DNA of 64,000 nt from Flavobacterium tistrianum (GCF_003254545.1 NZ_QJRH01000062.1:1-64000); one strand, 5' to 3'. Positions 16,165 to 26,400 are shown, counted from the first letter of the stretch. Notes: generated from the sequence alone by a model not told the origin. Translations and numbers: made by a program.

Positions 16165-17241
16165 ATGAAAAAAATAATACTTACTGCTTTAATCGCTTTT
16201 GGTTTTAGCAATTTACACGCACAAGAAGAATCTAAAAGTCCGTTTACATTTTCTGGATATGTAGACCTTTATTACAGTTACGATTTTGGGAAACCAGACA
16301 ATCATACAAAACCGAGTTTTTTTTATAATTATAATCGAAGCAATGAAGTGAACCTGAATTTGGGTTTGGCGAAAGTAAATTATTCTAAAGGAAATGTTCG
16401 AGCAAATTTAGCGCTGATGGCAGGAACTTATGCGCAATATAATATGTCGGCTGAGCAGGATTTACTGCAGAATGTTTATGAGGCAAATGTTGGTGTGAAG
16501 ATTTCGCAAAAACATGATTTATGGATTGATGCTGGAATTATGCCTTCGCATATTGGTTTTGAAAGTGCCATTGGAAAAGACTGTCAGACTTTAACCCGAA
16601 GCATTTTGGCTGAGAATTCGCCTTATTATGAAGCAGGAGTGAAAATTGGTTATACTTCTGAATCAGGAAAGTGGTATTTAGCAGCCATGTATTTAAACGG
16701 CTGGCAGAGAATTCAGAAAATTGATGGCAATCAAACACCAGCTTTTGGAACGCAAGTTACTTACAAACCATCTGATCGGGTTGTTTTGAATTGGAGTACT
16801 TATGTTGGAAACGAACAGCCAGATATTGACAAAAAATGGCGTTATTTTAATAATTTCTATGGACAGTTTAAAGTGGCTGAAAAAGTAAATCTGACAACTG
16901 GCTTTGATATTGGTTCACAACAATCAGCTAAAGGAAGCGATAAATATGATATTTGGTTTTCGCCAGTTTTGATTCTGCAATACAAACCGACTGATAAAAT
17001 TCAGCTTGCAGCACGAGGCGAATATTACAGCGACGAAAAAGGTGTTATCATCTCAACTGAAACTTCAAACGGATTTAAAACTTACGGATTTTCAGCTAAC
17101 TTTGATTACTTAGTAACTGATAATGTTATGTTTAGAATTGAAGCAAGAAATCTTTCGAGTAAAGATGAAATTTTTACAAAAAATAATCTGCCAACAGATA
17201 CGAATACGTTTGTGACAACTTCACTGGCAATTAGTTTCTAG
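16165..17241 (+). CDS. Outer-membrane beta-barrel porin, Kdp-associated
   Basis: 358 residues with a signal peptide (about 1-19, ending HAQ) and alternating amphipathic strands through to a C-terminal phenylalanine, as in outer-membrane barrels. It fits the putative beta-barrel porin-2 (OmpL-like) group. Typical segments are FSGYVDLYYSYDF, NEVNLNLGLAKVNYS and LAARGEYYSDEKG. It lies in the kdp locus between kdpC and the KdpD-like sensor, all in one direction, so a plausible role is letting potassium cross the outer membrane when Kdp is induced. This is inferred from context only. Confidence 0.8.
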   Translation: MKKIILTALIAFGFSNLHAQEESKSPFTFSGYVDLYYSYDFGKPDNHTKPSFFYNYNRSNEVNLNLGLAKVNYSKGNVRANLALMAGTYAQYNMSAEQDLLQNVYEANVGVKISQKHDLWIDAGIMPSHIGFESAIGKDCQTLTRSILAENSPYYEAGVKIGYTSESGKWYLAAMYLNGWQRIQKIDGNQTPAFGTQVTYKPSDRVVLNWSTYVGNEQPDIDKKWRYFNNFYGQFKVAEKVNLTTGFDIGSQQSAKGSDKYDIWFSPVLILQYKPTDKIQLAARGEYYSDEKGVIISTETSNGFKTYGFSANFDYLVTDNVMFRIEARNLSSKDEIFTKNNLPTDTNTFVTTSLAISF

Positions 17242-17302
17242 AAAATATTCTTGCCACAGATTACACAGATTAAAAGGATTTTTCTTTGTGTTAATTTATT
17301 CA

Positions 17303-17348
17303 CCACGAATTCACGAATTAATTCAAATAAAAATTCGTGAATTCGTGG
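17303..17348. repeat. 17-bp perfect inverted repeat (CCACGAATTCACGAATT family)
   Basis: Arms 17303-17319 and 17332-17348 are exact reverse complements with a 12-base loop. The flanks carry GCCACAGATTACACAGATTA at 17253 and, at 17364-17390, a fragment of the GCGCCTT-type repeat also seen at 26524-26601. It fills the gap between the porin and the KdpD-like gene. Confidence 0.6.
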
Positions 17349-17398
17349 CTAAAAAAAAATAAAAACTTTGTGACTTAGCGCCTTCGCGGCAAAAAAAA

Positions 17399-18526
17399 AT
17401 GAAAGAAGAAAAAGAAAATAACGCACAGCACTTTCTGGATTTGATTCAGAAATCTCGGAAAGGAAAATTTAAAATCTACATTGGGATGAGTGCCGGTGTG
17501 GGGAAAACTTTTCGTATGCTTCAGGAAGCGCATTCGTTATTGAAAAACGGAATCGATGTAAAAATTGGCTACATCGAAACGCACATGCGGAAGGAAACGC
17601 ATGAATTGTTAGCTGGTCTTCCGATTATTCCAAGGCGGACTATTTTTTATAAAGGAAAAGAACTCGAAGAACTCGACGTTCAAGCAATCATCAACCTTAG
17701 ACCAGAAGTGGTTATTGTTGATGAATTGGCGCATACCAACGTTGAAGGAAGCAAAAACGAAAAACGTTGGCAGGATGTTCTGGAGATTTTAGACGCTGGA
17801 ATTAATGTAATTTCAGCCGTGAATATTCAGCATATTGAAAGTTTAAACGAAGATGTAAAACGAATTACAAATATTGATGTTCAGGAACGAATTCCTGATA
17901 ATGTTTTACGATTGGCTGATGAGGTCGTAAATATCGATTTAACATCAGAAGATTTGATTGCCCGACTAAAAGAAGGAAAAATTTATACGGCAGATAAAAT
18001 TCCGACTGCTTTAGCGAACTTTTTTAAATCGGAACAGATTCTGCAGTTGCGCGAATTGGCTTTAAAGGAAGTAGCAAGTCAGGTGGTTCGAAAAGTAGAA
18101 AGCGAAGTTCCGAATTTACATGCTTTACGACATGAAAAATTGTTGGCTTGCATTAGCAGTAATGAAAAAACGGCTAAAATCATTATTAGAAAAGCAGCAA
18201 GATTAGCCAGTTATTACAACGGATCGTGGTATGTTTTGTATGTCGAAACGCCAAAAGAAAGCAGTAACAGAATTGCACTCGACAAACAAAGACATTTAAT
18301 TAATAACTTTAAACTCGCTGTGCAATTGGGCGCTGAGGTTATTAAATTGGAAAATTCAAATATTACAGATGCTATTTTGACAACGGTAGAAGAAAAACAA
18401 ATTACAACTGTGTGTATTGGAAAACCACATTTTAATTTGTTTAAAGTAATTTTGTCTACAACAATTTTTAGACGTTTGCTAAACAAATTGTCTTTGTCAA
18501 ATGTTGATCTTGTAATATTATCGTGA
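17399..18526 (+). CDS. KdpD N-terminal sensor module without kinase domain
   Basis: 375 residues corresponding to only the cytoplasmic input half of KdpD. The KdpD domain (about 20-230) has Walker A GMSAGVGKT at 29-37 and the conserved VVIVDELAHTNVEGSKNEKR block, followed by SAVNIQHIESLNE. A universal-stress-protein-like domain occupies about 248-375. The four membrane helices, HisKA and ATPase domains of full-length KdpD are absent, and there is no sign of truncation: it ends cleanly and a separate kinase follows. It probably senses potassium-related signals and passes them by protein contact to the kinase at 18617. Confidence 0.92.
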   Translation: MKEEKENNAQHFLDLIQKSRKGKFKIYIGMSAGVGKTFRMLQEAHSLLKNGIDVKIGYIETHMRKETHELLAGLPIIPRRTIFYKGKELEELDVQAIINLRPEVVIVDELAHTNVEGSKNEKRWQDVLEILDAGINVISAVNIQHIESLNEDVKRITNIDVQERIPDNVLRLADEVVNIDLTSEDLIARLKEGKIYTADKIPTALANFFKSEQILQLRELALKEVASQVVRKVESEVPNLHALRHEKLLACISSNEKTAKIIIRKAARLASYYNGSWYVLYVETPKESSNRIALDKQRHLINNFKLAVQLGAEVIKLENSNITDAILTTVEEKQITTVCIGKPHFNLFKVILSTTIFRRLLNKLSLSNVDLVILS

Positions 18527-18535
18527 AATGTTATT

Positions 18536-18582
18536 TGTAAAATGTTAGATGTTATTTTTCATTTCACATCTCACATTTTACA
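18536..18582. repeat. 17-bp inverted repeat between sensor and kinase genes
   Basis: 18536-18552 and 18566-18582 are inverted copies with one mismatch (TGTAAAATGTTAGATGT). The hairpin starts ten bases after the KdpD-like stop and could reduce expression of the downstream kinase. Confidence 0.5.
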
Positions 18583-18616
18583 TTTCACAAACAGCGTTTT
18601 ACACAAAAAATAAAAT

Positions 18617-20332
18617 ATGAGAATTAAAACCAAATTGAATCTGGGTGTTGGATTATTATTTTTAATGATCATCATTCTCTCGTTAGTGAGTGCTTATTCT
18701 GTTTTTTTGATTAAGCAGGACACTGAGAATATTTTGAAATCCAATTACAATACGCTGGAATATTCCAGAAATATGATTTTGGCTTTGGACGAAATGAAAT
18801 CGGGTTCAAAAGAAACGATTCGAAGTTTTGAAGAAAATCTCGAAAAGCAGACTCAAAATATTACGGAACCAGGCGAAAAACAAGCTACTGAAAAGCTTAA
18901 GGCCAGTTTTGCCCTTTTAGACAAAAACAACAACGACGAAACTGTAAAAACACAGATTCGTCAAGATATTTTTGCGATTATGAAGCTAAATCTGGATGCT
19001 ATAAAACAGAAAAGTGACATTGCTAAACATTCAGCTGAAACGGCCAATTTATCAATTGCCATTGTAGGAAGTTTATGCTTTCTGATTGCGTTTAATTTAT
19101 TGGTAAATCTGCCTAATAATATTGCGAATCCAATAAGGGAATTAACGCTGAGTATTAAGGAAATTGCCAATAAAAACTATTCAGAGCGTGTTCATTTTAC
19201 TAGTCATAGCGAATTTGGAGATTTGGCAAAATCGTTCAATACGATGGCTCAAAAACTCGAAGAATATCATGACAGCAATGTTTATAAGCTTCTTTTTGAA
19301 AAGAAACGACTGGAAACTCTGATCAATAATATGAACGACCCGATTATTGGTTTGGATAATGAAGGAATTGTTTTGTTTGTGAATGATGAAGCGCTGAAAA
19401 TTATTGGTCTTAAATCGGAAGATATTATTGGAAAACTTGCTTCAGAATTAGCCGTTTCTAATGATTTGATTCGTTCTTTGATTCTGAAAGAAAGTGAAAC
19501 TCCGAAAAAACAGCCTCTCAAAATTTTTGCTCATGGAAAAGAAAGTTATTTCGAAAAAGAGATTCACAACATAACCATAACGCCAACTGGCGAAGAAAAA
19601 GAAATTAATATTGGTGATGTGATTATCCTGCGAAATATTACGCTTTTTAAGGAATTGGATTTTGCTAAAACGAATTTCATTGCTACAGTTTCGCACGAAT
19701 TAAAAACACCAATTGCTTCAATAAAACTAAGTCTACAATTGCTTGAAAATGGAAAAACGGGTGATATGAACGACGACCAGAAACAATTGGTTGAAAGCAT
19801 AAAAGATGACAGTCAGCGATTGTTGAAAATTACAGGCGAATTACTCAATTTATCCCAATTGGAAACTGGAAATATTCAGCTGAATATTGGCAAAAGCAAT
19901 CCGCACGAAATTGTGAAATATGCTGTAGAAGCTGTAAAAGTCCAAGCCGATCAAAAACAGATTCAGTTGGTTGTTGATGCCGACGAAAACCTCAAAAATG
20001 TAAAAGCCGATGCAGAAAAAACAGGCTGGGTTTTGATTAACTATTTATCGAATGCCATTAGATATTCGTCTGAAAAAAGTACGGTTCTCATTAAATTAAA
20101 AGAAGAAAATAATCAAATGGTTTTTCAGGTTATCGACACTGGAAAAGGAATTGATGCAAGATATAAAGACAGGGTTTTCGATAAATATTTTCAAGTTCCA
20201 GGAAGTCAAAAATCTGGAACAGGATTGGGATTAGCAATTAGCAAAGAGTTTATTGAAGCACAAAATGGGAGCGTTGGTGTAGAAAGTAATTTAGGATTAG
20301 GAAGTACGTTTTGGTTTACATTAAAAGTCTAA
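18617..20332 (+). CDS. HAMP-PAS sensor histidine kinase of the Kdp locus
   Basis: 571 residues. Membrane helices lie at about 9-31 and 143-165 with a helical periplasmic segment between them. A HAMP domain (about 165-215), a PAS domain (about 225-335), a HisKA domain with the phosphorylated H360 in SHELKTP, and an ATPase domain with N-box NYLSNAIRYS, DTGKGI and GTGLGLAI follow. All catalytic motifs are intact. As the last gene of the Kdp locus it is the likely partner of both the kinase-less KdpD module and the NtrC-type regulator at 8592, together forming a split KdpD/KdpE equivalent. Confidence 0.9.
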   Translation: MRIKTKLNLGVGLLFLMIIILSLVSAYSVFLIKQDTENILKSNYNTLEYSRNMILALDEMKSGSKETIRSFEENLEKQTQNITEPGEKQATEKLKASFALLDKNNNDETVKTQIRQDIFAIMKLNLDAIKQKSDIAKHSAETANLSIAIVGSLCFLIAFNLLVNLPNNIANPIRELTLSIKEIANKNYSERVHFTSHSEFGDLAKSFNTMAQKLEEYHDSNVYKLLFEKKRLETLINNMNDPIIGLDNEGIVLFVNDEALKIIGLKSEDIIGKLASELAVSNDLIRSLILKESETPKKQPLKIFAHGKESYFEKEIHNITITPTGEEKEINIGDVIILRNITLFKELDFAKTNFIATVSHELKTPIASIKLSLQLLENGKTGDMNDDQKQLVESIKDDSQRLLKITGELLNLSQLETGNIQLNIGKSNPHEIVKYAVEAVKVQADQKQIQLVVDADENLKNVKADAEKTGWVLINYLSNAIRYSSEKSTVLIKLKEENNQMVFQVIDTGKGIDARYKDRVFDKYFQVPGSQKSGTGLGLAISKEFIEAQNGSVGVESNLGLGSTFWFTLKV

Positions 20333-20483
20333 AAAAAATAAAATAATTCTTATAAAATTTAAAAAAATATTATATATTTATAATTGAATTTTGCCTTTAA
20401 TTAATATTCACTTAAGGTTCAATTAAGTACAAAATACTAGGTTCAAAACATTCGTTAATTTGTAAAATATAACAACCCAAAAA

Positions 20484-21245
20484 ATGTTCTACAAAGCGAT
20501 TTTCCTTCTATTTCTATTCGGATTCTTTTCTGCTAATGCGCAGCAAAATGATTCTATTACAAAAATTGACAGCACGTCAAATAATTTGAAATTCAATTAC
20601 AAACAACTAATTATTCCATCAGTTTTGATTGGGTACGGCGTAATTGGAATTGGAAATGATCAACTTTTAAGTTTTAATCACCAAATAAGGGACGAAGTTA
20701 AAGAAGATATTGACGAAAAAATCACAATTGATGACTTCTCTCAATATGCACCTGCAGCATCTGTTTATGCTTTGAATGCTTTTGGAGTAGAGGGAAAAAA
20801 TAACATGCGTAATCGTTCGGTCATATTTGCAACTTCGTATATTATTATGGCAACGACGGTTTTAAGCTTAAAATCGATTGTGCATGAAGAAAGACCTGAT
20901 GGAAGTTCGAACAACTCCTTCCCTTCTGGACATACTGCAACTGCTTTTGCAGGAGCCGAATTTTTATATCAAGAATATAAAGATAAATCGATTTGGTACG
21001 GAATTGCAGGTTATGCCGTTGCAACTGGAACCGGACTTTTCAGAATTTACAATAATCGCCACTGGCTGACTGATGTTGCTGCTGGAGCTGGAATCGGGAT
21101 TTTAAGTACTAAAATTGCGTATTGGATCAATCCGTATATTACTAAAAAGTTATTTAAATCATCAGCCGAAAATAAATCTACTTCTATGATAATGCCTTTT
21201 TATAATGGTCAACAATATGGTTTAGGATTTGCTAAGGTTTTTTAA
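20484..21245 (+). CDS. PAP2-family phosphatase with signal peptide
   Basis: 253 residues with an N-terminal signal sequence ending SANAQ. The three acid-phosphatase motifs of the PAP2 superfamily are present: KSIVHEERP (K130-P138), PSGHT (P147-T151) and a final motif with R186, H193 and D197 (FRIYNNRHWLTD). Several membrane helices surround them. Such enzymes dephosphorylate membrane lipids such as undecaprenyl diphosphate, phosphatidic acid or lipid A at the periplasmic face; which one is not decidable here. The gene has its own upstream gap and is not obviously part of the Kdp unit. Confidence 0.85.
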   Translation: MFYKAIFLLFLFGFFSANAQQNDSITKIDSTSNNLKFNYKQLIIPSVLIGYGVIGIGNDQLLSFNHQIRDEVKEDIDEKITIDDFSQYAPAASVYALNAFGVEGKNNMRNRSVIFATSYIIMATTVLSLKSIVHEERPDGSSNNSFPSGHTATAFAGAEFLYQEYKDKSIWYGIAGYAVATGTGLFRIYNNRHWLTDVAAGAGIGILSTKIAYWINPYITKKLFKSSAENKSTSMIMPFYNGQQYGLGFAKVF

Positions 21246-21251
21246 AGCCAC

Positions 21252-21370
21252 TCCCGATAGCTATCGGGATTCACAGATTAAAAGGATTTTTGAATGGCTT
21301 TGTATAAATTTATTCGCCACGAATTCACGAATTATTTTAAATTAAAATTCGTGAATTCGTGGCGAATAAA
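21252..21370. repeat. CCCGATAG palindrome and 25-bp perfect inverted repeat
   Basis: TCCCGATAGCTATCGGGA at 21252-21269 is a perfect palindrome. It is followed by a perfect 25-bp inverted repeat (21309-21333 with 21346-21370, 12-base loop) built on the CCACGAATTCACGAATT word also used at 17303 and 7088. The element separates two convergent genes and may double as terminator for both. Confidence 0.65.
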
Positions 21371-21404
21371 AATCTCTTTAATCTGTAAAATCTGTGGCTA
21401 TAAC

Positions 21405-22178
21405 CTAAGTATTCGAAGTATTATTCTTAATCTCTCGAACTTCTCTTTTCAATTCTAAAAGCAAATCTTTCATTGCACCCGTTTCTGTCGTTTCTTGTTT
21501 TTTATCAGAGCGGCCGATATTACATTCGTATTCCCATATTTCCAAAATATCAGAAGCTTTCACTTCATAATTTGGATAAAAGCTGTTGTCAGATTCTAAA
21601 ACCAAAGAGTTTTTTTTGTTTTTATTGAGACGCTTATACACCATTCCTTCATTCTTAGTAATAAGAATATAGGTTTTGCCGTCCATCACCTCTCCCAGCT
21701 TTTCTACGTAACGACCAATAATAATAGAGCCATCTTCGTGTGGAGGCATTGAATCCCCTTCAACGGGAAATCCGCGATGTTTTCCAGGCCCTAAAAACGG
21801 AAGTGTAATCTGCTGTAAACTTTCAATATATTCTGGATCAGCATATCCATTTAGATAACCTGCTTTTGCTTTTTGAGATACAATTTCGATATAATTTTCT
21901 CCAAAACTATCCACTTGAATCGGTAAAATAAGTCGATTGCCTTCTAGTTTTATCAAATTTTGCACATCAATTTTACGTATATCGACAGATAATATCAAGT
22001 CAATACTCATATGAAAATATAATGCAATCTTCTTTAGAATATCATACGGCGCTTCCGAAGTTCCATCTTCGTATTTCACGTATCTTCCTCTGGTAATGCT
22101 AAGGTTTTCAGCTAATTTCTCTTGTGATATTTTATGCTTAACCCTTAATGCTCTGATGTTGTCTGAAAATAAGGACAT
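21405..22178 (-). CDS. LexA-like repressor: Xre domain fused to S24 peptidase
   Basis: 257 residues. The N-terminal Xre helix-turn-helix (about 6-62) is followed by an S24/LexA-type autopeptidase domain (about 95-220). The likely self-cleavage site is A106-G107 in AKAGYLNG. The catalytic serine is S143 in GDSMPP and the lysine is K182 in VYKRLNK; their spacing (36 and 39 residues) is close to that in LexA. A short charged C-terminal tail follows. Bacteroidota commonly lack LexA, so a self-cleaving repressor divergent from dinB is a natural functional substitute. The shared promoter region has repeated candidate sites, so autoregulation is likely. Cleavage itself is inferred. Confidence 0.9.
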   Translation of the reverse strand: MSLFSDNIRALRVKHKISQEKLAENLSITRGRYVKYEDGTSEAPYDILKKIALYFHMSIDLILSVDIRKIDVQNLIKLEGNRLILPIQVDSFGENYIEIVSQKAKAGYLNGYADPEYIESLQQITLPFLGPGKHRGFPVEGDSMPPHEDGSIIIGRYVEKLGEVMDGKTYILITKNEGMVYKRLNKNKKNSLVLESDNSFYPNYEVKASDILEIWEYECNIGRSDKKQETTETGAMKDLLLELKREVREIKNNTSNT

Positions 22179-22193
22179 AATAAATTTGTTATA

Positions 22194-22242
22194 ATTTGGA
22201 ACAGCAAATATACATAAAATGTTCTAATCTGTACTAATTTTG
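22194..22242. promoter_or_regulatory. Divergent promoters with repeated TGTnCTAAT operator candidates
   Basis: TGTTCTAATC (22220-22229) and TGTACTAATT (22230-22239) form a tandem pair with a 10-base period. A related site in reverse, ATTTGGAACA, lies at 22194-22203. The dinB -7 box TAATTTTG (22235-22242) overlaps the second plus-strand copy. The repressor gene has a minus-strand -7 box TATATTTG at 22205-22212, next to the reversed copy. A repressor bound to these sites would cover both promoters. Confidence 0.55.
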
Positions 22243-22266
22243 TTTCATACAAAAACAAAAGGAAAA

Positions 22267-23448
22267 ATGGCACGGGCAATTGTACATATGGATTTGGATA
22301 CTTTTTTTGTATCCTGCGAAAGACGCACCAACTCTGAACTCAATGGGATTCCGCTTATTATAGGTGGCGGAGACCGTGGTGTTGTGGCATCTTGTTCGTA
22401 TGAAGCGCGCAAATATGGAGTGCGTTCTGCGATGCCAATTCGTATGGCATTGAAACTTTGTCCAGATGCAAAAGTCATGAAAGGCGACATGGAATTGTAT
22501 TCTCAACTGTCTCATGATGTAACCGAAATTCTTCAGGAAAAAGCACCCGTTTTAGAAAAAGCCAGCATTGATGAATTTTATATGGACATTACTGGAATGG
22601 ACAAATTTCATGGCAGTTATAAATGGACCAATGAATTGGCGCAAAAAGTGATTAAAGAAACTGGGCTGCCCATTAGTTTTTCATTATCCATCAATAAAAC
22701 GGTTTCTAAAATCGCTACAGGCGAAGGCAAACCTGTTGGCAATCTTCAAATTCCAGAACAAGAAGTGCAGAACTTTTTGAATCCGCTTTCGATTCAAAAA
22801 ATCCCAATGGTGGGTGCCGTAACTTTTCAGCTTTTGTCTCGAATTGGTGTTCGTAAAATTCAGACTTTGGCAGAAATGCCCGCTGAGGTATTACAGCAGA
22901 TGATTGGCAAAAATGGTTTAGAACTTTGGAAAAAAGCCCACGGAATCGATCACACTCCTGTTGAACCTTATACAGAAAGAAAATCAATTTCGACCGAAAC
23001 GACTTTTTCGCAAGACACCATTGATCTTGCAAAACTGAGAAGAATATTATTAGGAATGGTCGAAAAGCTGGCGTTTCAGCTTCGTGCCGAACAATGGCTA
23101 ACTTCGACTGTTACGGTCAAAATTCGTTATGCCAATTTTGATACCGAAACCAAACAATGTCGAGTTGCCTATACTTCTGCAGATCATGTTCTGACCAAAA
23201 ATGTAATAGAACTTTTTGAGAAAGTCTATCAGCGTCGTATGCGTCTGCGCTTGATTGGTGTTCGCTTTAGCGGATTGGTGCGCGGAACGTATCAAATTGA
23301 TCTTTTTGAAGACACTCAGGAAATGCTTTCGCTTTATGCTGCTATGGATAAAATGAAAAGCCGTTATGGTTTTGATGCCGTAATGCGCTGTGCCGGGGCG
23401 CACTTTAAACCCAATACTAAAGACGAAATTTTAAAACGCAAGAAATAA
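22267..23448 (+). CDS. dinB: Y-family DNA polymerase IV (DinB)
   Basis: 393 residues from the ATG at 22267 (MARAIVHMDLDTFFVSCERR). The catalytic carboxylates are D9 in HMDLD and D102-E103 in SIDEFYMD. The palm/finger, helix-hairpin-helix thumb (about 170-230) and little-finger domains are all present. A clamp-binding pentapeptide QIDLF is at residues 343-347. It performs translesion synthesis on damaged DNA at low fidelity. The stop codon overlaps the start of the downstream dnaE by one base (TAATG), so the two polymerases are translationally coupled. The divergent S24 repressor suggests damage-inducible control. Confidence 0.95.
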   Translation: MARAIVHMDLDTFFVSCERRTNSELNGIPLIIGGGDRGVVASCSYEARKYGVRSAMPIRMALKLCPDAKVMKGDMELYSQLSHDVTEILQEKAPVLEKASIDEFYMDITGMDKFHGSYKWTNELAQKVIKETGLPISFSLSINKTVSKIATGEGKPVGNLQIPEQEVQNFLNPLSIQKIPMVGAVTFQLLSRIGVRKIQTLAEMPAEVLQQMIGKNGLELWKKAHGIDHTPVEPYTERKSISTETTFSQDTIDLAKLRRILLGMVEKLAFQLRAEQWLTSTVTVKIRYANFDTETKQCRVAYTSADHVLTKNVIELFEKVYQRRMRLRLIGVRFSGLVRGTYQIDLFEDTQEMLSLYAAMDKMKSRYGFDAVMRCAGAHFKPNTKDEILKRKK

Positions 23449-26400
23449 TGTATCTCAATTGTCATTCTTATCATTCATTACGCTACGGCACGATTCCGCT
23501 TAAGGAATTGATTGACGAAGCTGTTTTGTATGGTATAAAAGCACTGGCATTAACGGATATTAATACTGTAACAGGAATTTATGATTTTATAAAAGCTTGC
23601 CAAGCAGAAGGAATCAAACCTTTGATTGGAATGGAATTTCGATGCAATCATGAATTCCGATATATTGGTCTGGCTAAAAATTCAGAAGGACTAGCTGAAA
23701 TGAATCGTTTTTTAACGGAATATAATTTCAGCGGAGAAATTCTGCCTTTACGAGCTCCTGAATTCAAATCGGTTTTTGTGATTTATACTTTGGAGAATGC
23801 TCCAGAAACACTTCATAAAAATGAATTTATCGGAGTTCGTCCTGAAGAAGTTTCAAGTCTTCTGACTTCAAAACATAAAAATAAAATCTCCAAAATGGTG
23901 ATTTTACAGCCTGTAACTTTTAGAAATAAAAAAGAATACAATCTGCATAAAGTGCTTCGTGCTATTGATACGAATATTATTCTATCGAAACTTACAGAAG
24001 CAGATTACTGCAAAGTTTCTGATGTAATGAAACCTGTAGAATCAGTTCTGCCTTTTTATGAAAAATATCCTGAAATTATTTTAAATACACAGCGCATTAT
24101 TGACGATTGTAATTTTCAATATGACTTTTCAGTTAAAAGAAATAAAAAGTTCTATACTGAAAACCGTCAGCAAGATTTAGAAAAACTGACCGAATTGGCA
24201 TGGGAAGGATTTGAAAAACGTTACGGAAACAAAAATATTGAAGCAAAAGCTCGCGTAGAAAAAGAATTAAAAGTAATTGACGAATTAGAATTCAGCGGTT
24301 ATTTTTTAATTACTTGGGATATTATTCAATATAGCAATAGCCAAGGTTTTATGCACATTGGTCGTGGAAGCGGTGCCAACAGTATCATCGCTTATTGTTT
24401 GGGAATTACAGATATCTGCCCTATCGAACTTGATTTGTATTTTGAACGTTTTCTAAACCTCAACCGAAAAACACCGCCGGATTTTGATATCGATTGGAGT
24501 TGGCAGGAACGTAATACCATTTTGGAATATATCTTCGAAAAATACGGTAAAGATCATGTTGCTTTTTGCGGTACAAACGTCGAGTTCAAATACCGTTCTA
24601 TTTTTAGGGAAGTCGGAAAAGTTTTTGGTCTTCCTAAAGAAGAATTAGATCTTCTGGCAAAAAATCCAGAAGAACTTCATCCAACCAATAAAATTGTAAA
24701 ATTGGTTCAAGAATACGGACAAATGATGGGAAAATATCCCAATCAACGCAGTATGCATGCGTGTGGAATTTTGATTTCTGAAGAACCAATCACGAATTAC
24801 ACGCCTCTGGAAATGCCTCCAAAAGGCTTTCCAATTGTACTTTTTGATATGCATATTGCAGAAGAAATTGGTTTTGACAAATTTGATATTCTAAGTCAAC
24901 GCGGTATCGGACATATTGATGACAGCGTAAAATTGATTGCCAAAAACCGAGGAATAAAAGTGAATATCCGTGACACTTCAATTTCTAAAGATGAAGCCGT
25001 TTGCAATTCTTATTTAGCAAAAGGAGATACAATTGGCTGTTTTTATATCGAAAGCCCTGCTATGCGTGGATTATTACGCCGACTGAATTGTGACAATTAT
25101 AAAATTCTTGTCGCTGCATCTTCCATTATTCGTCCTGGAGTTGCACAATCAGGAATGATGAAAGAGTATATTTTTCGTCATAATAATCCAACCCAGTTTG
25201 AATATTTTCATGAAGTTTTCAGAGAACATCTTGGCGAAACGTATGGTATTATGGTATATCAGGAAGATGTGATTAAAATCGCCCAACATTACGGCGGACT
25301 TCCCGCTCCTGACGGCGATATTCTCCGCCGCGCCATGTCTGGAAAAGGGAGATCTCTTGAAGCTTTACAGAAAGTAAAAGATAATTTCTTTGCCAGTTGT
25401 GCTCAAAAAGGACATCCATTGACGTTAAGCCAGGAAATTTATCGTCAGATCGAATCTTTCGCAGGATATTCTTTTTGCAAAGCACATTCGGCCTCTTATG
25501 CGGTTGAAAGCTATCAGAGCTTGTATCTGAAAGTTAATTTTCCTGTTGAATTTATGACGGCGGTTATCAACAATCAAGGCGGATTTTACAGAACCGAAGT
25601 TTATGTACACGAAGCGCGCATGTCTGGCGGAACAATTCATAATCCGTGTGTGAATAAAAGCGAATATCAGACCACTTTGTATGGCACTGATATTTATCTT
25701 GGTTTTATGCTCATCCAAAGTCTGGAATCCAAAATTGCACATTTAATCGAATCGGAAAGAGAAAAAAATGGCGAATATCTTTCTTTGGAAGATTTCATAA
25801 ATCGGATTCCAATAGGAATTGAAGGCGTTAAAGTTCTGATTTTCATTGGTGCATTTCGTTTTACAGGAAAAACAAAAAACCAGCTTTTAATTAGTGCTAG
25901 TTTACTTTTAAACAATTTTAAGCCCGAAAATAGAAATCTAAAACTTTTACAGGAACCCGTCAAAGAATATAAACTTCCAACATTGGAACGCTCTGTTTTT
26001 GAAGATGCTTTTGACGAAATTGAACTTTTAAGTTTTCCAGTTTCATGCACTGTTTTTGATCTTTTACAGACCAAACACCGCGGAGATATCATGGCAAAAG
26101 ATTTAGTGAAATATCATAAAAAACAAGTTAGAATGCTGGCTTATCTCATTTCCAGAAAGCACGTTCCGACCAAAAAAGGAACCATGTATTTTGGAACTTG
26201 GATTGATCACGAAGGCACTTATTTTGATACAGCTCATTTTCCTGATAGTTTAGAAAAATATCCATTTCAGGGCGGAGGCTGTTATCTTTTGTTAGGAAAT
26301 GTTGAGGTTGATTACCACTTTCCTACCATCACGATTCTCAAAATGGCCAAAATGCCTTTTATTCCAGATCCGCGTTACATGGATTCTAAAGATCAGTACA

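Noticed and set aside
15708..16211. A 167-codon minus-strand frame with the word CHCEERSN between kdpC and the porin
   Set aside because: It is a translation through several intergenic repeats. CHCEERSN is a familiar artefact of the GCAATGAC/GTCATTGC repeat. It overlaps the porin start and has no protein features.
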